NCBI RefSeq assembly: GCF_001436605.1
Contig: NZ_AYZL01000020.1
Location: forward strand, 62,001-126,000
Direction of reading: 5' to 3'
DNA length: 64,000 nt
DNA from: Holzapfeliella floricola DSM 23037 = JCM 16512
GTDB taxonomy: Bacteria; Bacillota; Bacilli; Lactobacillales; Lactobacillaceae
Below, piece after piece: positions 12,904 to 22,757 of the stretch (position 1 is its first letter; each line of letters opens with the position of its first letter). Below the pieces are notes generated by a model. It ran no database searches. It worked only from the letters and a program-made list of their open reading frames with translations, and was not told the DNA's origin. A program made the position numbers and the translations under genes.

Positions 12904-12932
12904 TCTGCAAAGCTCATATTTTTTGATACAAT
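12904..12932 (+). promoter_or_regulatory. Candidate ezrA promoter with extended -10
   Basis: TGATACAAT at 12924-12932 (TG, one base, TACAAT). The -35 region at 12904-12909 is poor. It lies about 30 bases before the ezrA start, in the gap divergent with rpsD. Confidence 0.5.
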
Positions 12933-12964
12933 AGACTTTATATGGAATATTGGGGGAAGCTTTT

Positions 12965-14671
12965 ATGTCAGTAGGACAAACAGTTGTGCTTTCAATAAGT
13001 ATTTTATTAATACTTACAGTTATCATTCAGATATTAATGAATTTCATCAGAAACAAACGTGTTGTCAAACATATTGAACAGGTTATAAATGATTTTCAAT
13101 CAGCTGAACTAGCTGAAAAATATCAGCATCTGAAGGAAATTACGTTATCAGGATCCAGTTTGATAACATTTAATAATTGGGAGAAAGTTTACTTAGACTT
13201 GGAATCTAGATCTGTGGAATTATTAGAAAAAAATCATAAGGTTTCTCAGACTACAAATCATTTTAGATTATTAACAGCAAATTCGTTGTTAATTGATTTA
13301 AAGCAAGCTGTTTTTGAAGCTGAACAAGATGTTGAAGATGTTGAATTGGTTTTTAATCAGCTTATAAATGCTAATAGTGAATCTGAAAAGGAAATTGAAC
13401 AGATATATGATAAGTATGCTGAAATGAGAAAAGATATTTTATCAAAATCTTACAATTATGGACAAACTATTAATTTTTTAGAAGATTATTTATTGGGTCT
13501 TGAGAATAAATTTTCTGAAGTAAAAAAACTAAATAGTGCTGGTAATCATATCGAGACTCATCGATTATTAAGCTATCTGAGATTGCAATTAAATCTGCTA
13601 GCACAAAAGTTGCCAAGAATTAAAAAAAGTTACGAAAAATTAAGTAAAAAATTGCCACAGCAAGTTAAAGAAATAGCTGACGATTACCAACATTTACTTA
13701 GTCAAAATTATCAATTTTCGAATGTTAATGTGGAAACACTTATTGACAACTTAAATGCAAGCGTTAATCAAGCTAATCAGCAATTAAATCAAATTAACCT
13801 AGATGAAGTTGAAAATTCGATTGATAACGTCAATAATAAGATGATGGAAATTGAGCAAATTTTAGAAAACGAAATAAATGCCAAAAAATTTGTGATTGAT
13901 TTTCAAAGACGGTTATCCGAGCAATTTGAAAAAGTCTCATTAGCCAACTCAAATTTAATGGATTTGTTAGTTCACATAGACCAAAGCTATATATTAACTA
14001 ATGATGAAATTACTGAAAGTGGTTATATTGGATCTGAAATAAGCCAAATGAAAAATGATTTCGATTTGGACATTCAAAACATTGAAAAAGAATCTCCAGT
14101 TTACTCTGAAATCAAGGCTGACTTTTTAAGAATTAATCAAAGACTAGATGAGATTAGTAGTCGTCAACGAGAAATTGAACAAGATATTGAAGGACTGACA
14201 GAGGCTGAAAAAGTTGCTCAACAATCTGTTCAAGAGATGCATTTGAATCTCAACATGTTGAAGCGAAAATTAGATCGTTATAAATTACCAGGTTATCCAG
14301 CACGATTTATTGAATATTATAAACTTGTTGAAGCTGAAATCGAAAAAATTTATGATGAATTAAATCAAGTCAAAATTGATATGAAACAAATTTCCGATGA
14401 CTTGATTTTAGCCCAACAAGATTTGAATAAATTAACTACGGACTCTGAAAATATCCTTGCCACTTCAGAATTGACAGAAATTGCGGTTCAGTATAGTAAT
14501 AAATATATTCAGGATAATAAAAACATTAATCAAGCCGTAAAAAAAGCATACCAATTATACAATCAAGAATTTGACTATGAGGGTGCGCTAGATACAATAG
14601 CTAGTGCCTTGGAAAAGGTTGAACCTGGAGCCTACGAAAAAATTGAGAAAGATTACTACAAAGGCTTATAA
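12965..14671 (+). CDS. ezrA: Septation ring formation regulator EzrA
   Basis: 568 residues: one N-terminal membrane helix (about 5-26) followed by a long cytoplasmic array of coiled coils, the layout of EzrA, which binds FtsZ, limits Z-ring number and links it to septal synthesis. The C-terminal part is a typical run of heptads ending QEFDYEGALDTIASALEKVEPG. ATG 12965 is chosen because GGGGGAAG is correctly placed before it; the frame is open 15 bases upstream through that site. Divergent from rpsD, as is common in lactobacilli. Confidence 0.93.
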   Translation: MSVGQTVVLSISILLILTVIIQILMNFIRNKRVVKHIEQVINDFQSAELAEKYQHLKEITLSGSSLITFNNWEKVYLDLESRSVELLEKNHKVSQTTNHFRLLTANSLLIDLKQAVFEAEQDVEDVELVFNQLINANSESEKEIEQIYDKYAEMRKDILSKSYNYGQTINFLEDYLLGLENKFSEVKKLNSAGNHIETHRLLSYLRLQLNLLAQKLPRIKKSYEKLSKKLPQQVKEIADDYQHLLSQNYQFSNVNVETLIDNLNASVNQANQQLNQINLDEVENSIDNVNNKMMEIEQILENEINAKKFVIDFQRRLSEQFEKVSLANSNLMDLLVHIDQSYILTNDEITESGYIGSEISQMKNDFDLDIQNIEKESPVYSEIKADFLRINQRLDEISSRQREIEQDIEGLTEAEKVAQQSVQEMHLNLNMLKRKLDRYKLPGYPARFIEYYKLVEAEIEKIYDELNQVKIDMKQISDDLILAQQDLNKLTTDSENILATSELTEIAVQYSNKYIQDNKNINQAVKKAYQLYNQEFDYEGALDTIASALEKVEPGAYEKIEKDYYKGL

Positions 14672-14687
14672 AAAATAAGTTAATGAG

Positions 14688-14716
14688 TTGAATGTTATTT
14701 AATTTTTCGCTATAAT
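14688..14716 (+). promoter_or_regulatory. Promoter before the nifS-thiI pair
   Basis: TTGAAT (14688-14693), 17 bases, TATAAT (14711-14716). The predicted transcript start near 14723 lies only about 16 bases before a terminator hairpin. Confidence 0.7.
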
Positions 14717-14738
14717 ACTTTAGACGTTCAAACAATTT

Positions 14739-14762
14739 AGACCAGATTACTGGTCTTTTTTA
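14739..14762 (+). terminator. Terminator hairpin in the leader of nifS (ezrA terminator or attenuator)
   Basis: AGACCAG (14739-14745), loop ATTA, CTGGTCT (14750-14756), then T-run to 14761. It lies downstream of a good promoter and about 20 bases upstream of the nifS start, so transcripts from that promoter must read through it. It may also end ezrA transcripts. Confidence 0.75.
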
Positions 14763-14783
14763 GTTTTAAAGGTGGATAATAAT

Positions 14784-15932
14784 TTGATATATTTTGATAA
14801 TAGTTCAACAACCTTAATCAATGCTAATGTACTAAATACTTACCAAGCGGTTAGTCAAAAGTACTGGTCTAATCCTTCTAGTCTACACAAGTTTGGTGAG
14901 AAGAGCTTTATGCTAGTTGAACAATCTCGCTTACAAATTGCTGATCTGCTTGGGGTTAAAGGTAGCGAAGTGTTTTTTACCAGCAGTGGCACAGAATCCG
15001 ATAACTGGGCAATTAAAGGTACCGCAATTTCAAAAAGAAAACTAGGAAATCATTTAATTACGACCCAGATTGAACACCCTGCGGTTTTAAACTCGATGAA
15101 ACAACTTGAAGAATTAGGCTTCAAAGTGACGTATCTACCTGTTGACCAAACCGGTATTGTAAGCCCAGATTCTGTAGAACAAGCAATCACAGAAAATACG
15201 ATACTTGTTTCAATCATGGCAGTTAATAATGAAATTGGCTCTATTCAACCTATTGCTAAAATTGGAGATATTTTAAAAGAATACCCATCAATTCACTATC
15301 ATGTGGATGCGGTTCAGGCTATTGGTAAAAATTTATGGTCAAAACTTTTTCATCCACGTATTGATTTGATGAGTTTTTCAGCACATAAATTTAACGGTCC
15401 TCGTGGGGTTGGATTCTTATATAAAAAAGCCAACCGTCAATTGCAGCCACTATTGAGTGGTGGTGGGCAAGAGCAAAATCTACGTTCAGGAACCGAAAAT
15501 ACTCCGGGCATAGTTGCGAGTGCCAAGGCATTAAGACTCACAATTGAAACACAGCAAAAAACTGCCCAACAAACTGTCGCAATAAAACGTGAACTGCTAG
15601 ATTATCTAACTGATAAACCAGGTATTTCTATTTTTTCACCTGATGCTAGTGATTTTGCGCCACATATTCTAACTTTTGCTTTAGAAGGCGTCAGAGGAGA
15701 AACTCTTGTTCACTTACTTGAAGAACAAGAAATTTATGTCTCAACGACAAGTGCTTGCTCCAGTAAAGATGAGACTGGGTCAGGGACACTTAAGGCTATG
15801 GCTGTCGATGATCGTATTGCCCAAGGGGCTATTCGTTTGAGCTTTTCTTCGGAAAATACATTGGCTGAAGCTCAAGAATTTATCAGTAAATTTGAAGAAA
15901 TTTATAAACGTTTTGAAAATATTAGTTACTAA
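14784..15932 (+). CDS. Cysteine desulfurase (NifS-like, ThiI partner)
   Basis: Pyridoxal-phosphate enzyme that takes sulfur from cysteine and passes it on as a persulfide; 382 residues. It shows IYFDNSSTT at the N terminus, the cofactor lysine Lys202 in SAHKFNGP and the catalytic Cys325 in TTSACSS. It lies directly before thiI, as in many Firmicutes where a dedicated desulfurase feeds ThiI for 4-thiouridine at tRNA position 8 (nifZ of Bacillus). Start is TTG 14784, with AAAGGTGG at 14769-14774 and around; GTG 14772 overlaps that site. A second desulfurase lies at 43.8 kb. Confidence 0.9.
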   Translation: MIYFDNSSTTLINANVLNTYQAVSQKYWSNPSSLHKFGEKSFMLVEQSRLQIADLLGVKGSEVFFTSSGTESDNWAIKGTAISKRKLGNHLITTQIEHPAVLNSMKQLEELGFKVTYLPVDQTGIVSPDSVEQAITENTILVSIMAVNNEIGSIQPIAKIGDILKEYPSIHYHVDAVQAIGKNLWSKLFHPRIDLMSFSAHKFNGPRGVGFLYKKANRQLQPLLSGGGQEQNLRSGTENTPGIVASAKALRLTIETQQKTAQQTVAIKRELLDYLTDKPGISIFSPDASDFAPHILTFALEGVRGETLVHLLEEQEIYVSTTSACSSKDETGSGTLKAMAVDDRIAQGAIRLSFSSENTLAEAQEFISKFEEIYKRFENISY

Positions 15933-15949
15933 AAAAAGGAGCTGCATAT

Positions 15950-17170
15950 ATGGAATTTAGCGAAGTACTAGTGAGATACGGTGAACTATCAACTAAGGGA
16001 AAGAACCGTCGTGAGTTTATTAACCGTTTGCATGGTAATGTTAGTCGCGCACTACATGATTTGAGTCACCTTGATATCTCAACTAAAAGAGATAGAATGC
16101 ACATTAAATTAAATGGCGAAAACTGGGAAGTAGTCGATGAAAAATTATCAAAGGTATTTGGTATTGAGACTTATTCACCAGCCATTAAGGTTTCAAAAAA
16201 TATTGAAGATATTCAAGAAGCTGCAGTTGAAATGATGAAAGCTATTTATCATGAAGGTTTATCATTCAAAGTCAATACTCGTCGAAGTGATCATGAGTAT
16301 GACCTAGATACTAATGAAATCAATCAATTAGTAGGTGGAAGCGTTACTGATGCACTACCAGACATTGCTGTCAAAATGAAAAATCCAGACGTTGTCTTGC
16401 GAATCGAAGTTCGCCATGATGCTGTTTATTTATCGAATCGAACAATTAAAGGGGCAGGTGGATTACCAGTTGGAACGGCTGGCAAAGCTATGTTAATGCT
16501 TTCAGGTGGTATTGACTCCCCAGTTGCCTCTTATCTAACAATGAAACGTGGAATTGAAATAGAAATGGTTCACTTCTATTCACCACCCTATACAACAGAT
16601 AAAGCACTAGCTAAAGCTAAAGCATTGACAAGTAAGCTAGCAGCTTATTCAGGTAAAATTAAATTTATTGCGGTTCCTTTTGCCCATATTCAAGAACAAA
16701 TTAAGCAAAATATTCCAGAAGGATATTTGATGACGGTTCAACGTCGCTTTATGCTAAAATTAACTGATTTAATTCGTGAACAACGTAAAGGATTAGCTAT
16801 TTCCAATGGAGAATCAATTGGACAAGTTGCCTCACAAACGCTTGAAAGTATGATGGCCATTAATGATGTGACAACGACACCAATTATTCGTCCTGTTGCT
16901 ACCTTAGATAAGACAGATATCATTCGTATTTCTGAAAAAATTGATACTTTTGATCTTTCGGTTATGCCATTTGAAGATTGCTGTACAATTTTTGCACCAA
17001 CTAGACCTAAGACTCGACCTAAGACTGAAAAAGCAGTTCTATATGAAAACGCTTTAGACTCAGAATCGATGATTCAAGAAGCTTTAGATAATATTCAAAT
17101 TACTGATATTTATCCTGATCAAGACTTTATTTCGACCAATAATCAAGATGAGTTTGAAGATTTACTTTGA
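15950..17170 (+). CDS. thiI: tRNA 4-thiouridine synthase ThiI
   Basis: 406 residues. N-terminal ferredoxin-like and THUMP region ([15 protein letters not shown]), then the PP-loop pyrophosphatase domain with [14 protein letters not shown] near residue 185 and the conserved [12 protein letters not shown] near 345. It adenylates U8 of tRNA and inserts sulfur. There is no C-terminal rhodanese domain, as usual in Firmicutes, so sulfur must come directly from the upstream desulfurase. AAAGGAG precedes ATG 15950. Its TGA stop lies inside the -35 box of the valS promoter. Confidence 0.95.
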   Translation: MEFSEVLVRYGELSTKGKNRREFINRLHGNVSRALHDLSHLDISTKRDRMHIKLNGENWEVVDEKLSKVFGIETYSPAIKVSKNIEDIQEAAVEMMKAIYHEGLSFKVNTRRSDHEYDLDTNEINQLVGGSVTDALPDIAVKMKNPDVVLRIEVRHDAVYLSNRTIKGAGGLPVGTAGKAMLMLSGGIDSPVASYLTMKRGIEIEMVHFYSPPYTTDKALAKAKALTSKLAAYSGKIKFIAVPFAHIQEQIKQNIPEGYLMTVQRRFMLKLTDLIREQRKGLAISNGESIGQVASQTLESMMAINDVTTTPIIRPVATLDKTDIIRISEKIDTFDLSVMPFEDCCTIFAPTRPKTRPKTEKAVLYENALDSESMIQEALDNIQITDIYPDQDFISTNNQDEFEDLL

Positions 17171-17194
17171 CATTTGGGATAATTTTAGTAGAAT
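17167..17194 (+). promoter_or_regulatory. Promoter of the valS T-box transcript
   Basis: TTGACA (17167-17172), 16 bases, TAGAAT (17189-17194). The -35 overlaps the thiI stop codon, leaving no spare DNA between the genes. Confidence 0.8.
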
Positions 17195-17199
17195 ATAGT

Positions 17200-17445
17200 C
17201 AATAGCAACGACCAAGAGGTGTTTTTTCGACTTATAGAGATAAAATCGATGCGCTGAAAGATTTTAAAACAGAAAAAACAAGTAGCTTGTGAGCTGTTTA
17301 ATTGAAATGAGTAAATTAAACCGGTAAACCCCGTTATCTTTATTGATATTAAAGTGGATTCTGTTTGTTATTTATAAGCAGGGTCAATTTAGGTGGTACC
17401 GCGATCAATTCGTCCTAGACATTAAGTTGTCTAGGATTTTTTTAT
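17200..17445 (+). ncRNA. T-box leader controlling valS
   Basis: tRNA-sensing leader. Seen: a stem I distal hairpin (AAAATC with GATTTT around the loop GATGCGCTGAAA, near 17242-17265), a lower stem GTTTTTT (17221-17227) with AAAAAAC (17273-17279), and next to it a GTA at 17282-17284 that fits the specifier codon for tRNA-Val. Then follow the CCGTTATC motif (17331-17338), the T-box AATTTAGGTGGTACCGCG (17386-17403), and a terminator stem TCCTAGAC (17413-17420) with GTCTAGGA (17429-17436) plus T-run. Uncharged tRNA-Val should favour the antiterminator. The specifier call is inference from manual folding. Confidence 0.93.
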
Positions 17446-17459
17446 TTAGGAGGAATAAT

Positions 17460-20102
17460 ATGACTGAATTATCCAAAAAATTCAATCCACAAGAAGTGGA
17501 GCAAGGCCAATACCAACAATGGCTAGACGAAGATTTATTTAAACCAAGTGGCGACAAGAAAGCAAAACCCTATTCTATTGTTATTCCACCTCCAAATGTT
17601 ACAGGTAAGCTACATATGGGACATGCATGGGATACGACTTTACAAGATATGATTATCAGACAAAAACGTATGCAAGGATTTGACACTTTATACTTACCAG
17701 GTATGGACCATGCTGGTATTGCAACACAGGCAAAAGTTGAAGGTAAAATTCGTGAAGAAGAAGGCCTAACACGTCATGAACTAGGACGTGAAAAGTTCCT
17801 AGAAAAAGTTTGGGAATGGAAAGATGAATACGCTAAAACCATCAAAGACCAATGGGGTAAGATGGGATTATCACTTGATTATTCACGTGAACGTTTTACT
17901 TTAGATGATGGGTTAAGTGATGCTGTTAAAAAAGTATTCGTTCAAATGTACAACAAAGGCTTGATTTACCGTGATGAATATATCATTAACTGGGACCCAG
18001 CTCTTCAAACAGCTCTTTCAGATATCGAAGTTATCCACCAAGAAGATCAAGGTGCTTTTTACCACATTAAATACCCTTACGTTGATGGATCAGGTCATAT
18101 TGAAATTGCAACAACAAGACCTGAAACGCTTTTAGGAGATACAGCGATTGCTGTTCATCCTCATGATGATCGTTACAAAGATTACATTGGTAAAGAAGTT
18201 ATTTTGCCTTTAACTGACCGCAAATTACCAATCATTGCTGATACTTACGTTGATCGTGAATTTGGTACAGGTGCCGTAAAAATCACACCAGCTCATGACC
18301 CTAATGACTTTGCAGTAGGTAACCGTCATGACTTAGAACGTATCAACATTATGAATCCTGACGGTACAATGAATGAAAATGCTGGTAAGTACGAAGGCAT
18401 GGACCGTTTTGATGTTCGTAAAGCTATCGTAAAAGACTTAGAAGAAGCAGGCGCTTTGTTAAAAGTTGAAGAAATGGCTCACAATGTTGGTCACTCAGAA
18501 CGTTCAGGTGTGCCAGTTGAACCAAGACTTTCAACACAGTGGTTCGTTAAAATGAAACCTCTAGCAGAAGAATCATTGAAAAACCAAGAAACTGATCAAA
18601 AAGTAACTTTTGTTCCTGATCGCTTCGAAGGCACCTTTACCCGTTGGATGGAAAATATTCATGACTGGGTTATCTCAAGACAACTATGGTGGGGACACCG
18701 TATTCCAGCTTGGTACCATAAAGAAACAGGCGAAATCTATGTTGGAGAAGAAGCTCCTCAAGATGCTGAAAACTGGGAACAAGATGAAGACGTTTTAGAT
18801 ACATGGTTCTCAAGTGCTTTATGGCCATTTTCAACAATGGGTTGGCCAGATGTGGAAGCTAGTGACTTTAAACGTTACTATCCAAATAATACATTGGTTA
18901 CCGGTTACGATATTATTCCTTTCTGGGTTGCTCGTATGATCTTCCAAGGATTAGAACTAACAAATGAACGTCCATTTGAATACACATTAATTCACGGATT
19001 GATGCGTGATGCTCAAGGCCGTAAGATGAGTAAATCATTAGGTAATGGTATTGATCCAATGGAAGTTATTGAACAATATGGTGCTGATGCTTTGCGTTGG
19101 TTCTTATCAACAGGTTCAACTCCAGGACAAGATACAAGATTTAGCTATGACAAGATGGATGCTGCATGGAATTTCATTAACAAAATTTGGAACATGAGCC
19201 GTTTTGTTATTATGAACTTACCTGAAGGAACAAAAGCTGCACATTTACCTAACCCTGAAAACTTTGATTTATCAGATCGTTGGATTTTTGCTCGTCTAAA
19301 CCAAACAGTTAAAGACGTGACTCGTCTAAATGATCAATTTGAATTTGGTGAAGCTGGTCGTGCATTGTACAACTTTATTTGGAACGACGTTGCTGATTGG
19401 TATATCGAAATGAGTAAAACAATCTTTACAGGTGAAGATGAATCAGCTAAAGCAACTAAAGCTAATCATCTTGTTTATATAATTGATCAAATTTTACGTT
19501 TAATGCACCCAATCATGCCATTTGTAACAGAAAAATTATGGCAATCAATGCCTCATGAAGGTAAGAGCTTAATGGTTGCAGAGTATCCAACAGCACACGC
19601 TGAGTTTGAAGATGATCAGGCGATTGTAGAAATGGACTTCTTGATTGACGTTATTAAATCTATTCGTAATATTCGTGCTGAGGCTAACGCACCACTTTCA
19701 ACCCCAATCGATTTACAAATTCGTGTTGATGGGGATGCACAATCTGACATCTTAAATAATAATGCAGATTTCTTATCTCGCTTTGTTCATCCAAAATCAA
19801 TGATGATTGCAACTGATATTAAAGCGCCAAAATTAGCACTTAACGCAGTAATTACAGGGGCTCAAATTTTTGTTCCTTTAGCAGAATTAGTGAATATTTC
19901 AGCGGAAATTGACAAACTAAATAAAGAAGTTGAAAACTTAAATGGTGAGATCGCACGTATTGATAAGAAATTGTCAAACGAAGGGTTCGTAAGTAAAGCA
20001 CCTGAAAAAGTTGTAGCTGAACAAAAAGATAAAAAAGCAGATTATCAATCACAATTGGATAGCGTGTTAGAACGTATTCAAGAATTGAAGGATAATCAAT
20101 AA
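17460..20102 (+). CDS. valS: Valyl-tRNA synthetase
   Basis: Class I aminoacyl-tRNA synthetase charging tRNA-Val, 880 residues, with editing domain. HIGH-type motif in [15 protein letters not shown] near residue 45 and KMSKS in [14 protein letters not shown] near residue 520. The last 65 or so residues form the ValS-specific C-terminal coiled coil ([20 protein letters not shown]). Start ATG 17460 follows AGGAGG; the frame is open upstream across the T-box, which is not coding. folC starts two bases after the stop. Confidence 0.97.
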   Translation: MTELSKKFNPQEVEQGQYQQWLDEDLFKPSGDKKAKPYSIVIPPPNVTGKLHMGHAWDTTLQDMIIRQKRMQGFDTLYLPGMDHAGIATQAKVEGKIREEEGLTRHELGREKFLEKVWEWKDEYAKTIKDQWGKMGLSLDYSRERFTLDDGLSDAVKKVFVQMYNKGLIYRDEYIINWDPALQTALSDIEVIHQEDQGAFYHIKYPYVDGSGHIEIATTRPETLLGDTAIAVHPHDDRYKDYIGKEVILPLTDRKLPIIADTYVDREFGTGAVKITPAHDPNDFAVGNRHDLERINIMNPDGTMNENAGKYEGMDRFDVRKAIVKDLEEAGALLKVEEMAHNVGHSERSGVPVEPRLSTQWFVKMKPLAEESLKNQETDQKVTFVPDRFEGTFTRWMENIHDWVISRQLWWGHRIPAWYHKETGEIYVGEEAPQDAENWEQDEDVLDTWFSSALWPFSTMGWPDVEASDFKRYYPNNTLVTGYDIIPFWVARMIFQGLELTNERPFEYTLIHGLMRDAQGRKMSKSLGNGIDPMEVIEQYGADALRWFLSTGSTPGQDTRFSYDKMDAAWNFINKIWNMSRFVIMNLPEGTKAAHLPNPENFDLSDRWIFARLNQTVKDVTRLNDQFEFGEAGRALYNFIWNDVADWYIEMSKTIFTGEDESAKATKANHLVYIIDQILRLMHPIMPFVTEKLWQSMPHEGKSLMVAEYPTAHAEFEDDQAIVEMDFLIDVIKSIRNIRAEANAPLSTPIDLQIRVDGDAQSDILNNNADFLSRFVHPKSMMIATDIKAPKLALNAVITGAQIFVPLAELVNISAEIDKLNKEVENLNGEIARIDKKLSNEGFVSKAPEKVVAEQKDKKADYQSQLDSVLERIQELKDNQ

Positions 20103-20103
20103 T

Positions 20104-21366
20104 ATGGCAACACCTCATAAACTGACGGCTGATCAAGCGGTCAGTTTTATTCATAATCTCCCGAAACTGCAACGCACTAATTCGTTAAAAAATATCAAAT
20201 TAGTGCTTGATCAATTAGATAATCCGCAAAATAAAGTTAAGACAATTCACGTTACAGGAACAAACGGTAAAGGGTCGACCTGCTATTATTTGAGTCATTT
20301 ACTTACGGCAGCTAATCAAAAAGTAGGTTTGTTTATTTCACCATTTATTATTCAATTTAATGAACGGATTCAAATTAATAATCAGCCTATTAGTGATAAT
20401 GAGTTGGTCAAACTAGTTGAGATAGTTAAATCTGTACTTGATAAAATAAGAAATCAACAACCAGATTTTATTATAACTGAGTTTGAATTTGTGACAGTTC
20501 TAGGGTACTTAGCCTTTGCTAATCATCAAGTCGATTACGCTATTATTGAAGTTGGTATTGGAGGTAAGAATGACAAAACTAATGTTATTACACCTGAACT
20601 TTCAATTATCACCTCAATTGGCATGGACCATAAAGCTCTTATTGGGCCAACTTTAAGAGATATTGCAAAAGAAAAAGCTGGTATTATCAAAGCACATAAA
20701 CCAGTTGTAATTGGCCATGTTTCAAAAGAAGTGAAATCAGTTATACAAAATCGTATTACAAAGATAAAGGCCTGTGGGTACTGGCTCGATTATCAGTTTG
20801 AAATTGAACAACAATCATTTAAGACACAAAATCGGCACTATATCGATGTTAAGCCAGCAGCCTATGTTGAACAAATCGATATGGCAATAGCAACACAGGC
20901 TTATGAATTATTACTACCTTATCAGTTAGATTCTGTGAAAGTGGTTGATGTACTTAATTCGGTTGAAATTCCAGCTAGATATCAATTTGTTAACGAAAAA
21001 CCTGATATTATCGTTGATGGTGCTCATAATATTGATGCCATTAAAGAATTGAAAAATTATTTAGTCACGCATTATCCTGATTCAAAAAAATTAACTATTT
21101 TAACAGCAATTATGAAAGATAAAGATTATCGGGGTATCTTTAATCTATTAAAAGATTACAAAATCAAATTGACAACAATAGATAATCCAAGAGCCGTAAA
21201 GAAGTCTGAATTTGAAGAACTAAATTTTCCCAATCTAACATATGTTGAGGATTATTTATCTTTCATACAACATTGGCGTCAACAATCCGACTCTAGTGAT
21301 ACTTTGGTTATTTGTGGGTCATTTTACTTTGCATCTGAGGTCATAAAGTTTTTTAATAAAAACTAA
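20104..21366 (+). CDS. folC: Folylpolyglutamate synthase / dihydrofolate synthase
   Basis: Mur-ligase family enzyme that adds glutamate to folates (and to dihydropteroate in bifunctional forms); 420 residues. ATP-binding loop HVTGTNGKGSTCYYL near residue 58, then EFEFVTVLGYLAF and EVGIGGKNDKTN, and the C-terminal DGAHNIDAI. The usual Asp-Ala-Thr-Asn after EVGLGG is replaced by Lys-Asn-Asp-Lys-Thr-Asn, a mild variation. It lies directly after valS, the common arrangement in Firmicutes, and is probably cotranscribed. Confidence 0.92.
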   Translation: MATPHKLTADQAVSFIHNLPKLQRTNSLKNIKLVLDQLDNPQNKVKTIHVTGTNGKGSTCYYLSHLLTAANQKVGLFISPFIIQFNERIQINNQPISDNELVKLVEIVKSVLDKIRNQQPDFIITEFEFVTVLGYLAFANHQVDYAIIEVGIGGKNDKTNVITPELSIITSIGMDHKALIGPTLRDIAKEKAGIIKAHKPVVIGHVSKEVKSVIQNRITKIKACGYWLDYQFEIEQQSFKTQNRHYIDVKPAAYVEQIDMAIATQAYELLLPYQLDSVKVVDVLNSVEIPARYQFVNEKPDIIVDGAHNIDAIKELKNYLVTHYPDSKKLTILTAIMKDKDYRGIFNLLKDYKIKLTTIDNPRAVKKSEFEELNFPNLTYVEDYLSFIQHWRQQSDSSDTLVICGSFYFASEVIKFFNKN

Positions 21367-21379
21367 GGAGGATTTAAAG

Positions 21380-22036
21380 ATGTACAGTTCGCAATTACAC
21401 AAAGAAATCAAAGGAGCTATTTTTGATATGGATGGTTTATTAATTAATAGTGAGCAGCTTTACTATGAAACAGGGGTAGCGATTATTGAAAGAGACAAGC
21501 TTCCTATACCAAAAGATGCATATTTGGATATTAAAGGCTATTCGTCGAAAGAGTTCAAAGCGTTCTATTTAAATTTTGTTAGCAAAGAAATATTTGCTCG
21601 TTTTATGAAACAAACTAATAACTATGTGGAAAAGGCAATTCAAGCAGGGAAATTAAAACTGATGCCAGGTGTTAATCAACTAATTAGTCAACTGAAAAAG
21701 AATGGTACTAAACTGGCATTAGCTTCTAATAATCATAATTTATTTATTAATGAAGCTTTAAATAAGACAAATATGCACCATGTTTTTGATGTAGTCTTAA
21801 GCCATGAAGATGTAACTCGTCCAAAACCCAGTCCTGACATTTACGATGCAGCTCAAAAGAAGCTAGTGATTCCTCACAGTCAACTAGTTGTCTTTGAAGA
21901 TTCTGTCCCAGGTGTTCAAGCAGCAAACGCGGCAGGGATTTCAAGTGTTTTCGTTTCTGATTTGAGGGATGCAACCCAAGTAGAACGGCAAATCGCGACT
22001 TTGACATTGTCTTCTTTAGAAAAATTTGATTGCTAA
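21380..22036 (+). CDS. HAD superfamily hydrolase (beta-phosphoglucomutase-like)
   Basis: 218-residue HAD subfamily IA protein with a helical cap. Motif I FDMDGLLINSE has the nucleophile Asp16 and general acid Asp18. Motif II is LALASNN, the motif III lysine lies in RPKPSPDIY, and motif IV is VFEDSVPGVQAA. Substrate cannot be read from sequence; relatives act on sugar or nucleotide phosphates. AAGGAGG precedes ATG 21380. It lies between folC and radC, as in many lactobacilli. Confidence 0.88.
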   Translation: MYSSQLHKEIKGAIFDMDGLLINSEQLYYETGVAIIERDKLPIPKDAYLDIKGYSSKEFKAFYLNFVSKEIFARFMKQTNNYVEKAIQAGKLKLMPGVNQLISQLKKNGTKLALASNNHNLFINEALNKTNMHHVFDVVLSHEDVTRPKPSPDIYDAAQKKLVIPHSQLVVFEDSVPGVQAANAAGISSVFVSDLRDATQVERQIATLTLSSLEKFDC

Positions 22037-22087
22037 TATTTCTATTCGCGTACTTAACAGTACATTCAAATGTCAGGAAGAAATATG

Positions 22088-22666
22088 ATGATTAAAAATA
22101 TAGTTAACTTAACCAGGAAATCTGATAAAAAGTTATTAGAACTTTTTTTAAATCAATTCACTAAAGAAGCTGATTTAAAAAGTTTACAGCAATATGCAAC
22201 ATCGCTATCTTTACTTGATAGTGAGAGTCAAAATAGTGCCATTTTTGCCGAAGTTGTCGATAGATTTAAAAAATTGCGTTTAAAAAGTCTGATGAAATAT
22301 ACGAGCAATCAGCTTATGGGAGAACATCTCATCAATTCTTTAGCTTGTTTCAACAGAGAAGTTTTGGTAGTCGTATTTTTAGATGTAAAAAATTATATAA
22401 TAAGTGAAAAAGTCGTTTTCAAGGGGACTTTAACACACTCTGTGGTCCATCCTAGGGAAGTTTTTCAATTAGCGATACTAAATCGAAGTGCTAAAATTAT
22501 TTTAGCGCATAATCATCCTAGTGAAGATTTGGAACCGTCATCTTCAGATATTAAATTTTCGAAACAAATGGTGGCTGCGGGTAAAATAATGGGTATTGAG
22601 TGTCTAGATCATTTTATTGTTTCCAAAAGTCGCTTTATTAGTTTGAAATCTTATGATTTTATTTAA
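22088..22666 (+). CDS. radC: RadC/JAMM domain protein, short N terminus
   Basis: 192 residues of the RadC family. The JAMM metal site is intact: His141-Asn-His143-Pro-Ser with Asp154 following. The N terminus is divergent and lacks the clear helix-hairpin-helix motif (Gly-Ala-x-x-Leu-Ser-Asp-x-Glu-Leu-Leu) of longer RadC proteins. Start chosen at ATG 22088 because AGGAAG (22075-22080) is best spaced for it; ATG 22085 or 22070 are alternatives. It lies just before mreB, the conserved position. Biochemical role is not established for the family. Confidence 0.85.
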   Translation: MIKNIVNLTRKSDKKLLELFLNQFTKEADLKSLQQYATSLSLLDSESQNSAIFAEVVDRFKKLRLKSLMKYTSNQLMGEHLINSLACFNREVLVVVFLDVKNYIISEKVVFKGTLTHSVVHPREVFQLAILNRSAKIILAHNHPSEDLEPSSSDIKFSKQMVAAGKIMGIECLDHFIVSKSRFISLKSYDFI

Positions 22667-22710
22667 TTATTTGTAAACATTTAATATTTCTTTTTCGTGT
22701 AAAGTGCTTA

Positions 22711-22719
22711 TGATATACT
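22711..22719 (+). promoter_or_regulatory. mreB promoter, extended -10
   Basis: TG, one base, TATACT at 22711-22719, about 38 bases before the mreB start. No good -35 at the usual distance. Confidence 0.55.
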
Positions 22720-22757
22720 GATTTAGAATATGTATGCATGAAAAAGGAGCGATTTTA

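Noticed and set aside
16990-17040. Short tandem repeat in thiI encoding two Arg-Pro-Lys-Thr units
   Set aside because: It falls in a segment where ThiI proteins normally have a Pro-Lys-Thr-x-Pro-Lys pattern, so it is probably ordinary variation, not a new repeat.
17343-17459. N-terminal extension of valS by 39 codons
   Set aside because: It runs across the T-box antiterminator and terminator, which are clearly RNA elements; ATG 17460 has AGGAGG in front.
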